The notes under the pieces: generated by a model
Database searches by the model: none
Told to the model about the DNA's origin: nothing
Seen by the model: only the letters and a program-made list of their open reading frames with translations
Shown: positions 1 to 5,387 of the stretch, one piece after another
How the letters are laid out: each line of letters starts with the position of its first letter
Numbering within the stretch: position 1 is the first letter of the stretch
Origin: an uncultured Enterobacter sp.
GTDB taxonomy: Bacteria > Pseudomonadota > Gammaproteobacteria > Enterobacterales > Enterobacteriaceae
Direction of reading: 5' to 3'
Assembly: GCA_946477805.1 (NCBI GenBank)
Contig: CAMKZP010000209.1
Location: 1-6,738 of the forward strand
DNA length: 6,738 nt
Position numbers and translations under genes: made by a program

Positions 1-233
1 CGGAAAATGACATGATTGTCTTCTCGCCGTCATCGGGAAAAAGCCCGGTTCTGGCCTGGGACGTGGTCGCCCCCGGCCAGAGCGGGTTCATAGCGCCGGA
101 TGGCAAAACCGATAAGCATTATGACGATCAGCTGAAACTCTACGAAACCTTTGGCAAGAAACCGCTGTGGTTGACGGTGCAGGAAGTGGAGGCGCATAAG
201 GGCTCGCAGGAAGTGCTGCAGGTGAATCGCTAA
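1..233 (+). CDS. pac: Penicillin G acylase, C-terminal end (partial)
   Basis: This is the 3' end of a gene entering from the left. The reading frame is open from base 3 and gives 76 residues before TAA at 231-233. The tail resembles, from memory, the end of E. coli and Kluyvera penicillin G acylase: a VLAWDVVAPGQSGFIAPDG stretch, then HYDDQL, then KPLWLT, VEAHK and a SQEVL-x-V-x-R terminus. In that family a periplasmic precursor of about 850 residues is autocatalytically cut into alpha and beta chains. The beta chain is an N-terminal serine nucleophile hydrolase that releases phenylacetate from phenylacetyl amides and esters such as penicillin G. Only the end of the beta chain is visible here. 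The signal peptide, spacer and catalytic serine lie outside the window, so activity cannot be judged. The next gene starts 138 bp downstream in the same direction. Confidence 0.9.
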   Translation, partial: ENDMIVFSPSSGKSPVLAWDVVAPGQSGFIAPDGKTDKHYDDQLKLYETFGKKPLWLTVQEVEAHKGSQEVLQVNR

Positions 234-242
234 CGGCGCGTT

Positions 243-270
243 GTCCCCCGGCTAATCCGGGCGGGGGGAC
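243..270 (+). other. GC-rich stem-loop downstream of pac
   Basis: GTCCCCC (243-249) pairs perfectly with GGGGGAC (264-270). The inner bases can extend the stem through CCGG/CCGG around a CTAAT loop, with a small bulge. It begins 9 bp after the pac stop codon. It is not followed by a T-run, so it is not a standard intrinsic terminator. It could protect the pac mRNA 3' end or give weak or Rho-assisted termination. Confidence 0.45.
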
Positions 271-334
271 GGCACGGCATCAGAACCTTCCGGATATACC
301 CAACTTTACGCCCATAGCCAGTCACGTTGACTAC

Positions 335-362
335 CCTTAATACCCTAAGCGGTAAATTAAGG
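335..362 (+). promoter_or_regulatory. Inverted repeat overlapping the dehydrogenase Shine-Dalgarno
   Basis: CCTTAAT (335-341) and ATTAAGG (356-362) form a perfect 7-bp inverted repeat with a 14-nt centre. The right arm overlaps the Shine-Dalgarno AAGGAG (359-364) of the dehydrogenase gene, whose ATG is at 372. The arm centres are 21 bp apart, about two helical turns. The element could be a dimeric repressor operator, or in RNA a stem hiding the ribosome binding site. The arms are AT-rich and the loop is long, so the RNA stem would be weak and the operator reading is somewhat more natural. No convincing -35/-10 pair was found in 234-371. Confidence 0.35.
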
Positions 363-371
363 AGATTCGAC

Positions 372-1742
372 ATGGCTTATCAGACAGTAAATCCTGCCAC
401 TAACCAGCTCATCAAAGCGTATCCCTCCCATACTGACGCGGATATCGAGGCGGCGCTCAAGGCGGCCGATGCGCTCTATCATTCGGACTGGGCGAAAGGG
501 GATATCGAACAGCGTTTACCCGTGCTGCATAAACTCGCCGATCTTATCGACGACCGCGTGGAGGATCTGGCTAAAATCGCCAGCCAGGAGATGGGTAAGC
601 TTATCGAACAGAGCCGCGGTGAGGTAAAACTGTGCGCGCAGATCGCCCGCTATTATGCCGACAACGCGAAGCAGTTCCTGGCGCCGGTCAAATATGAGTC
701 TGAGCTCGGTGAAGCCTGGGTTGAGCACCACCCCATCGGCGTGCTGATGGCCGTTGAGCCGTGGAACTTCCCCTACTATCAGCTGATGCGCGTACTCGCG
801 CCGAACCTGGCAGCGGGTAACCCGGTAATCGCCAAGCACGCCAGCATCGTGCCGCACTGTGCGGAGACCTTTGCGCATCTGGTGCGCGAGGCGGGCGCGC
901 CGGAAGGGGCCTGGACAAACCTGTTTATCTCGTCCGAACAGGTGGCGAATATTATCGCCGATCCGCGAGTTCAGGGCGCGGCTCTGACGGGCTCCGAGAA
1001 AGCGGGCAGCGCGGTCGCGGCGCAGGCGGCGAAGCACATCAAAAAATCCACGCTTGAGCTGGGCGGTAACGACGTGTTCGTGGTGCTGGACGACGCCGAC
1101 CTGGAGAAAGCCGTGAAGATCGGCGTTAACGCGCGCCTCAATAACGCCGGGCAGGTTTGTACGGCGGCGAAGCGCTTTATTCTCCACGAGAAGATTGCTG
1201 ACGCGTTCCTGAGCAAATTCACCGAGGCGTTTAAGCAGGTGAAGATTGGCGATCCGCTGGACGAAAGCACCACGCTGGGGCCGCTGTCGTCTAAAGATGC
1301 GCTCGAGACGCTTACAAAACAGGTTAACGAAGCCGTGAAAAATGGCGCGAAGCTGCACCACGGCGGCAAGCCGGTTCAGCGTGACGGAAGTTTCTTTGAG
1401 CCGACGATCCTGACCCATATCTCGCGCGATAACCCGGCGTACTTCGAAGAGTTCTTCGGCCCGGTGGCGCAGGTTTACGTGGTGAAAAGCGACGACGAAG
1501 CGGTCGCGCTGGCTAACGACTCCCACTACGGCCTGGGCGGCGCGGTGTTCAGTCAGGATATCGAACGCGCGAAGAAAATGGCGTCGCGTATCGAGACCGG
1601 CATGGTGTACATCAACTGGCTGACGGATACCGCGGCGGAGCTGCCGTTTGGCGGCGTGAAGCGCTCCGGCTACGGGCGCGAGCTGTCGGATCTGGGGATC
1701 AAAGAGTTTGTGAACCAGAAGCTGGTGGTGGTGCGTCAGTAA
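372..1742 (+). CDS. NAD(P)-dependent succinate-semialdehyde dehydrogenase family protein
   Basis: This is a complete 456-residue aldehyde dehydrogenase, predicted cytoplasmic, that would oxidise an aldehyde (probably succinic semialdehyde) to the acid. Visible family marks are oxyanion Asn132 in PWNFP, cofactor Lys155, TGS at 206-208, general-base Glu229 in LELGG, nucleophile Cys263 in GQVCTAAKRF, the EEFFGP motif at 359-364 and PFGGVKRSGYGRE near the end. The GQVC-x-AAKRF signature and the length, shorter than the roughly 480 residues of GabD, place it in the Sad/GabD1-like group. It is clearly diverged from E. coli Sad (YneI), so no symbol is assigned. The ATG at 372 is chosen because AAGGAG lies 7 bp upstream and the protein then starts at the family's usual point. 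The gene follows pac in the same direction and ends at a strong terminator. The family is near certain; the exact substrate is inferred. Confidence 0.92.
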   Translation: MAYQTVNPATNQLIKAYPSHTDADIEAALKAADALYHSDWAKGDIEQRLPVLHKLADLIDDRVEDLAKIASQEMGKLIEQSRGEVKLCAQIARYYADNAKQFLAPVKYESELGEAWVEHHPIGVLMAVEPWNFPYYQLMRVLAPNLAAGNPVIAKHASIVPHCAETFAHLVREAGAPEGAWTNLFISSEQVANIIADPRVQGAALTGSEKAGSAVAAQAAKHIKKSTLELGGNDVFVVLDDADLEKAVKIGVNARLNNAGQVCTAAKRFILHEKIADAFLSKFTEAFKQVKIGDPLDESTTLGPLSSKDALETLTKQVNEAVKNGAKLHHGGKPVQRDGSFFEPTILTHISRDNPAYFEEFFGPVAQVYVVKSDDEAVALANDSHYGLGGAVFSQDIERAKKMASRIETGMVYINWLTDTAAELPFGGVKRSGYGRELSDLGIKEFVNQKLVVVRQ

Positions 1743-1752
1743 CGTCAGCCAT

Positions 1753-1783
1753 AAAAAAACCTGCCGAACGGCAGGTTTTTTTT
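1753..1783. terminator. Bidirectional intrinsic terminator
   Basis: CCTGCC (1760-1765), a GAAC loop and GGCAGG (1770-1775) form a perfect 6-bp GC-rich stem. It is flanked by seven A on the left (1753-1759) and eight T on the right (1776-1783). It lies 10 bp after the dehydrogenase stop and 15 bp beyond the stop of the convergent yfaZ-type gene, so it should end transcription from both sides. Confidence 0.95.
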
Positions 1784-1798
1784 GCGCTGTACGAAGCC

Positions 1799-2344
1799 TT
1801 AGAAGCTTACGCCGCCGCCAAAGTAGGCACCGTCAACCAGCGTGTGGTTTGGACGACCGTCTTTACCATCAACGCTCACGTGGCGGTAGCCCACTTTCAG
1901 CGTAACGGGTTTGATGGGTGACCAGCTCACGCCGCCGTTGGCTTCAACGTAGTTGTTAACGCTGTTGTTCAGGCCGTTTGGTGCAACATAGCCTTCACCG
2001 AATACGTTGATGCTGTCGGTCAGGGCGACCTTCACGCCGCCACCGATTGGGAACGCTACGCCGTTATCGCCTTTTTTCGGGCCAACGTAGAGGGCCTTAG
2101 CGCCCGCGTTCAGCATCACCGGGCCGACTTCCACGTTGTAGCCTGCGCCTACGCCACCGGTCGTGGTGCCGTCATCGGTATTTTTCAGCCAGTTACCTTC
2201 GGCGTACAGGCCGGAAGTAGATTTGCCCATTTCCACATTCAGGTTGGTAAAGTTTTTACCCTGCTCAATGCTGCCGCCCATGGCGAGCGCGGAGCCAGAT
2301 ACGGCGGTCAGAGCGGCAAGGATAAGTACGTTAAGCTTTTTCAT
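1799..2344 (-). CDS. YfaZ-family outer membrane protein
   Basis: This is a complete 181-residue exported protein. Residues 1-21 are a classical Sec signal peptide (KK, hydrophobic core, Ala-Leu-Ala cleavage site, then MGG). The mature part is rich in Gly, Asn and alternating hydrophobic residues, and ends in Phe after GGGVS, as expected for a small outer-membrane beta-barrel. The layout matches, from memory, E. coli YfaZ (about 180 residues): an EQGKN-x-TN start, a GNW-x-x-(N)DDG segment, VGP-x-M, GYRH/GYRY and a KDG-x-x-(N) stretch near the C-terminus. Identity looks moderate, and E. coli yfaZ sits in a different neighbourhood, so this may be a paralogue. The family has no firm function. The start is supported by GAGGAA (2351-2356, minus strand) 6 bp before the ATG. 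It is transcribed divergently from the phytase-like gene and ends at the shared terminator at 1753-1783. Confidence 0.88.
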   Translation of the reverse strand: MKKLNVLILAALTAVSGSALAMGGSIEQGKNFTNLNVEMGKSTSGLYAEGNWLKNTDDGTTTGGVGAGYNVEVGPVMLNAGAKALYVGPKKGDNGVAFPIGGGVKVALTDSINVFGEGYVAPNGLNNSVNNYVEANGGVSWSPIKPVTLKVGYRHVSVDGKDGRPNHTLVDGAYFGGGVSF

Positions 2345-2755
2345 GAGTATTTCCTCGTCATCAAATTAATCTGAGGACACCTTAACAAGCGATGTGAATG
2401 ACTGCAAATGTGACTCCGGTCGTGTTTTTATGCTGATTTTGTTGGTTTTTTGATTTGTTGATGTTGCCGGAGTGTAGAAATGGCAAAAGGTCAATGCGGA
2501 AACTATTCGTGTTTAGGGAAGATTTAGCGTTTTAGCTAAACATAAACTGAACGAGGCGGGGATATTGATTCGAAGCGCATTAATTGAGTTTCTAATAATT
2601 TCCTAAAATGTTTCAACTGTCATATCTCAAGACAGAGGTTTACATTTCTGCTGATTGTTATACGTTCATCCGGGCCTCTCGCTGCCCCTTTGATGTCATT
2701 TTTCTGACACGTTTATTCATTACGGTGTTGGCTTCACCTTATGGATGCTAACAAT
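2345..2755. other. AT-rich divergent regulatory region (411 bp, no gene)
   Basis: This region separates the minus-strand YfaZ-type gene from the plus-strand phytase-like gene and is clearly more AT-rich than the coding DNA. It holds: two TGTGA motifs 16 bp apart (2393 and 2409), the second in a weak CRP-like context at 2406-2427; a T/G-rich stretch at 2421-2465 that reads CA-rich on the yfaZ strand; a cluster of TTTAGC motifs including the palindrome TTTAGCTAAA (2531-2540); a lone CTGTCATA half-site (2617-2624); and a better Pho-box-like pair (2693-2710). Hexamers resembling -10 boxes occur (TAAAAT at 2604-2609, for example), but no -35/-10 pair with good spacing was found on either strand. 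No open frame with a ribosome binding site was seen. Confidence 0.8.
2693..2710 (+). promoter_or_regulatory. Candidate PhoB-binding site (Pho box)
   Basis: ATGTCATTTTTCTGACAC matches the 18-nt Pho box consensus CTGTCATAWAWCTGTCAY at 14 positions. It keeps the key layout of two 7-bp half-sites (ATGTCAT and CTGACAC) offset by 11 bp with a T-tract between them. It ends 45 bp before the preferred start codon of the phytase-like gene. PhoB usually takes the place of a -35 element, with the -10 about 10 bp downstream. The hexamer there (TACGGT, 2721-2726) matches the -10 consensus at only 3 of 6 positions, which is the weak point. Confidence 0.42.
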
Positions 2756-4120
2756 ATGAAAAGAAAAATCATTCCTGCACTTATCGGCTGCGCGCTCTCT
2801 TTCTCTGGCCTCGCGGCACAGCCAACCGCTGAGCGCTACGTCGTCAGCTTCCCCGAAGGATCGCACGTGAAATACAGCGGCGCGTTTGCCGGGGCGTTTC
2901 CAGATGGGCTTCCCGTGGGGATTGGTTCTGGCCTGCTGTTCACCGGCAGGCAGGGCGATGCCCTGACGTTTACGACCGTGACCGATCGCGGTCCTAACGC
3001 CGATGCGCCAAAGATGGGTAAAAGCGAAGCCAAAATATTTGTTACGCCGGATTTCGCGCCGCTGCTGATGACGATCCGCGTGCAAAACGGCAAAGCGGAG
3101 GCCGTGGATGTCCGCGCCCTGCATGATGATAAAGGCAACATCAACGGCCTGCCGCTGCAAAGCGGCGTGATTGGCTCTACCAATGAAGTTGCGCTTAGCG
3201 ACACCTTAAAGACGCTGAAGGGCGACAACCGCGGCCTGGATACGGAAGGCATCACGCCGGACGGGAAGGGGGGATACTGGCTGTGCGACGAGTATGGCCC
3301 GTTCCTGATCAACGTCGACAGCAAAGGGAAGATTCTGGCGATCCACGGCCCGCAGGCGGCGGCTGGGGAAAAGGCTATCGCGGGCGGGCTGCCCAACGTC
3401 ATCAAATGGCGTCAGGCGAACCGGGGGTTTGAAGGGCTAACCCGGATGCCGGACGGGCGTATTATTGCCGCCGTGCAGAGTACGCTGGATATCGACGGGA
3501 AGAGCAAAAAGCAGGCGCTGTTTACGCGTCTTGTCAGCTTCGACCCGGCGACCGGAAAAACCGCGATGTACGGTTACCCCGTTGACAGCGCGGCCTACAG
3601 CAAAAACAGCGACGCCAAGATCGGCGACATAGTGGCGCTGGACAACCAACATATTCTGCTTATTGAGCAGGGTGAGGACAAAAACGACGCGATGCGTAAC
3701 CTCATCTATAAGGTGGATCTGAGCAAGGCGAGCGATCTGGCGGCATTCGACAAGCCGGGCGACTATCCGGAGTTTGATGACCAAAACGCGCTGGCGCAGC
3801 GCGGCATTACCCTTGCGAATAAGACCCTGGTGGCAGATTTACGCGCGCTGGGCTGGCAGCAGGAAAAGGCCGAAGGGCTGGCGCTGATAGACAGCAAAAC
3901 GCTTGCGGTGGCGAACGATAATGATTTTGGCGTGAAGGTGGCGATGCAGAACCCGGTCGACGGCAAAAAGCTGAAGGATTATCGGGTAAACGCGGAAGGC
4001 AGGTTAACGCTTGATGATAAACCGGTTGAAACCACGCTCAGCGTGAAGCCGCTGAAGAAGCCGGCGTCCGACAGCGAGCTGTGGATTGTGACGCTGCCGG
4101 AAGCGTTGAAACAGGATTGA
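2756..4120 (+). CDS. Exported phytase-like (esterase-like) family protein
   Basis: This complete 454-residue protein is probably periplasmic. Residues 1 to about 20 form a Sec signal peptide (MKRK, hydrophobic core, cut near GLA/AQ). The rest matches the bacterial phytase-like fold family, thought to be a beta-propeller: TDRGPNAD (76-83), DTEGI followed by GGYWLCDEYGPFL (162-184), NRGFEGLT with PDGR (222-235), LLIEQGED (301-308), EKAEGLALID (370-379) and NDNDFG (387-392). The acidic DTEG, DEYG and FEG motifs are the family's signature and may bind metal or substrate. The substrate is unknown, and phytase activity should not be assumed. The start at 2756 is preferred over the in-frame ATG at 2741 because it places the basic MKRK first, although its ribosome site (GGA at 2743-2745) is weak. 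The gene is monocistronic, convergent with yjiA and preceded by a possible Pho box. Confidence 0.85.
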   Translation: MKRKIIPALIGCALSFSGLAAQPTAERYVVSFPEGSHVKYSGAFAGAFPDGLPVGIGSGLLFTGRQGDALTFTTVTDRGPNADAPKMGKSEAKIFVTPDFAPLLMTIRVQNGKAEAVDVRALHDDKGNINGLPLQSGVIGSTNEVALSDTLKTLKGDNRGLDTEGITPDGKGGYWLCDEYGPFLINVDSKGKILAIHGPQAAAGEKAIAGGLPNVIKWRQANRGFEGLTRMPDGRIIAAVQSTLDIDGKSKKQALFTRLVSFDPATGKTAMYGYPVDSAAYSKNSDAKIGDIVALDNQHILLIEQGEDKNDAMRNLIYKVDLSKASDLAAFDKPGDYPEFDDQNALAQRGITLANKTLVADLRALGWQQEKAEGLALIDSKTLAVANDNDFGVKVAMQNPVDGKKLKDYRVNAEGRLTLDDKPVETTLSVKPLKKPASDSELWIVTLPEALKQD

Positions 4121-4128
4121 GCCAATTA

Positions 4129-4166
4129 CCCCTCACCCTGGCCCTCTCCCCGCAGGGGAGAGGGGA
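4129..4166. repeat. Palindromic REP-like intergenic repeat, copy 1
   Basis: CCCTCTCCCC (4142-4151), a GCA loop and GGGGAGAGGG (4155-4164) form a perfect 10-bp hairpin, preceded by CCCCTCACCCTG (4129-4140). It lies between the convergent 3' ends of the phytase-like gene (8 bp away) and yjiA. There is no T-tract on either strand, so it resembles an mRNA-stabilising or REP-type element more than an intrinsic terminator. A GGGGTGG stretch (4190-4196) is a possible degenerate partner of the left arm. The same element recurs at 5388-5452 in the same orientation. Confidence 0.85.
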
Positions 4167-4196
4167 TAGTTTGGTGCGCAGAGTTAAGCGGGGTGG

Positions 4197-5150
4197 TCAT
4201 TTCTTCAACCCTGCAAACGCCGCGCGAATCTCCTCTTCCGGCAGTTCCAGGCCGATAAACACCATTACGCTTCGCGGGTTTTCCTCGCCCCACGGCCTGT
4301 CCCAGTCTGCGCTGTACAGGCGCTGCACGCCCTGAAACAGCAGGCGGTTCGGCTCGCCGTCGATCCACAGCATGCCCTTATAGCGCAGCAGCTTGTCGGC
4401 AAACGACAGCAGCAGGTTTTCCATTACGCGCGAAACCTCGCTGATGTCCACCGGGTAATCCAGCTCAACCACAATGGATGTGACGTCGTTTTGCTTATCC
4501 GCCATAAAGTGGAAGCGCGGCTGTGAGGTGACGTTCTCTTCCAGCATAAAGCCGTTGGTGTTGAACAGCTGAGACAGGTCGATATCGCCGTGGGTGACGG
4601 TAAAAATCGGCGCGCGCGAGTTAATGCGCGTCAGGCGCTCGCGCAGCTTTTCACTGCTCCCCGCCACGTCGGTTTTGGTCAGCAGGATGCGGTCGGCGTA
4701 GCCTATCTGGGACTGGGCGAGGGTGAACTGGTTCATCTGCTCGTCGGCGTGGACCGCGTCAACCAGGGCAATTACGCCGTCCAGCAGGTAGCGCTGGCAG
4801 AGAATTTCATGGGAGAAAAAGGTCTGAATAATCGGGCCGGGGTCGGCCATGCCGGTACACTCAATCACCAGGCGGTCGAAGTCGATCGCCCCGCGATCGC
4901 GGCTGTCGAGCAGGTCCAGCAGGGCATCTTCTAATTCGTTAGAGCGGGTGCAGCAGATGCAGCCGTTGGTCAGGGTTTTGATCTGCGTGGCGCGATCGCC
5001 AATCAGCTGGTCGTCGACCGAGACGTCGCCAAACTCGTTTTCAATGACGGCGATTTTGAAGCCGTGCTGCGCGTTCAGTATGTGGCGCAGCAGGGTGGTT
5101 TTACCTGCGCCGAGAAAACCGGTCAGCAGGGTGACGGCAATCGGGGTCAT
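4197..5150 (-). CDS. yjiA: YjiA, COG0523 zinc-binding GTPase
   Basis: This complete 317-residue cytoplasmic G3E-family P-loop GTPase belongs to the COG0523 group of metal-handling proteins. Visible parts are the Walker A loop GFLGAGKT (11-18), ENEFGD (37-42), the CxCC metal motif (Cys64, Cys66, Cys67), ECTGMADPGP (97-106), His114, the guanine-specificity motif TKTD (158-161) and the C-terminal domain with LLRYKG and GVQRLYSADW. It is nearly identical, from memory, to E. coli YjiA (318 residues), in which zinc binding involves the Cys motif and nearby Glu and His residues and affects GTPase activity. Differences here are Asp instead of Glu at position 42 and one residue fewer near 207-211. The start at 5150 is supported by AGGAG (5156-5160, minus strand). 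That site begins right after the yjiX stop, with 10 bp between the genes, so translational coupling is likely. It is the last gene of the btsT-yjiX-yjiA operon. Confidence 0.97.
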   Translation of the reverse strand: MTPIAVTLLTGFLGAGKTTLLRHILNAQHGFKIAVIENEFGDVSVDDQLIGDRATQIKTLTNGCICCTRSNELEDALLDLLDSRDRGAIDFDRLVIECTGMADPGPIIQTFFSHEILCQRYLLDGVIALVDAVHADEQMNQFTLAQSQIGYADRILLTKTDVAGSSEKLRERLTRINSRAPIFTVTHGDIDLSQLFNTNGFMLEENVTSQPRFHFMADKQNDVTSIVVELDYPVDISEVSRVMENLLLSFADKLLRYKGMLWIDGEPNRLLFQGVQRLYSADWDRPWGEENPRSVMVFIGLELPEEEIRAAFAGLKK

Positions 5151-5160
5151 GGTCTCTCCT

Positions 5161-5364
5161 TTAGCAGCAGCGTACGCCGCCTTCTCCACTTCCGCCGTAG
5201 CGCGCTTCCTGACGCTCGCGGAAGAATTCGGTGTAGGTCATGTACGGTTTATCCGGATGGTGGGTCTTCATATGCTCAACGTAGTTGTCATAGTCCGGAA
5301 TGCCAATCAGCATCTTCGCCGCCTGACCGAGGTATTTTTTCGCTTCGCCTAAGTTACCAAACAT
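5161..5364 (-). CDS. yjiX: YjiX, YbdD/YjiX-family small protein
   Basis: This complete 67-residue protein is nearly identical in length and sequence, from memory, to E. coli YjiX. Marks are the MFGNLG start, KKYLGQAAKML, GIPDYDNYVEHM, HHPDKP, EFFRERQ-x-ARYGG and the C-terminal GG-x-RCC. The family (Pfam Sel_put, YbdD/YjiX) is linked to CstA-type transporters. For the paralogous pair CstA/YbdD, the small protein has been reported to be needed for pyruvate uptake, so a partner role for BtsT is inferred. Cys66-Cys67 are the last two residues and end in TAA, so no selenocysteine codon is present. There is no signal peptide or membrane segment. The start has only a modest ribosome site (GGAA at 5371-5374, minus strand, 6 bp upstream). 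It follows btsT after 91 bp that hold a palindromic repeat and precedes yjiA by 10 bp. Confidence 0.97.
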   Translation of the reverse strand: MFGNLGEAKKYLGQAAKMLIGIPDYDNYVEHMKTHHPDKPYMTYTEFFRERQEARYGGSGEGGVRCC

Positions 5365-5387
5365 TGTGGGTTCCAGACAGGAAAGTT

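Noticed and set aside
243..270. Stem-loop after pac as an intrinsic terminator
   Set aside because: The stem is strong but no T-run follows, so it is listed only as a stem-loop.
327..358. Promoter TTGACT (327-332) with TAAATT (353-358)
   Set aside because: The spacing is 20 bp, too long for a standard sigma-70 promoter, and the -10 would nearly touch the Shine-Dalgarno.
327..371. Upstream TTG start giving 15 extra residues on the dehydrogenase
   Set aside because: There is no Shine-Dalgarno before TTG 327, while ATG 372 has AAGGAG at ideal spacing and gives the family's normal N-terminus.
516..1526. 336-codon open frame on the minus strand inside the dehydrogenase gene
   Set aside because: It lies fully antisense to a clear aldehyde dehydrogenase. 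Its translation is Arg-rich and low in complexity, typical of a shadow frame in GC-rich DNA, and it has no recognisable domain.
2461..2535. 24-codon open frame in the divergent intergenic region
   Set aside because: It has no ribosome binding site, no recognisable features and lies in AT-rich regulatory DNA.
2617..2634. Second Pho box beginning with CTGTCATA
   Set aside because: The left half-site is perfect but the right half-site 11 bp on is essentially absent (11/18 overall), so it is mentioned only as a lone half-site.
2741..2791. ATG at 2741 as start of the phytase-like gene, with LIGC read as a lipoprotein box
   Set aside because: The ATG at 2741 lacks a ribosome site and would put an acidic MDANN before the signal peptide. 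The hydrophobic segment before the Cys is very short and continues past it, so a normal Sec signal peptide from 2756 fits better. The lipoprotein reading is not fully excluded.
4142..4164. Palindromic repeat copies as Rho-independent terminators
   Set aside because: Neither copy is followed by a T-tract on either strand, and copy 2 lies inside the btsT-yjiX-yjiA operon, where full termination would be unexpected.
5151..5189. N-terminal extension of YjiA starting at 5189
   Set aside because: The extra 13 codons overlap the yjiX 3' end in another frame. The ATG at 5150 has a strong AGGAG and gives the E. coli-like MxPIAVTLLTG start.
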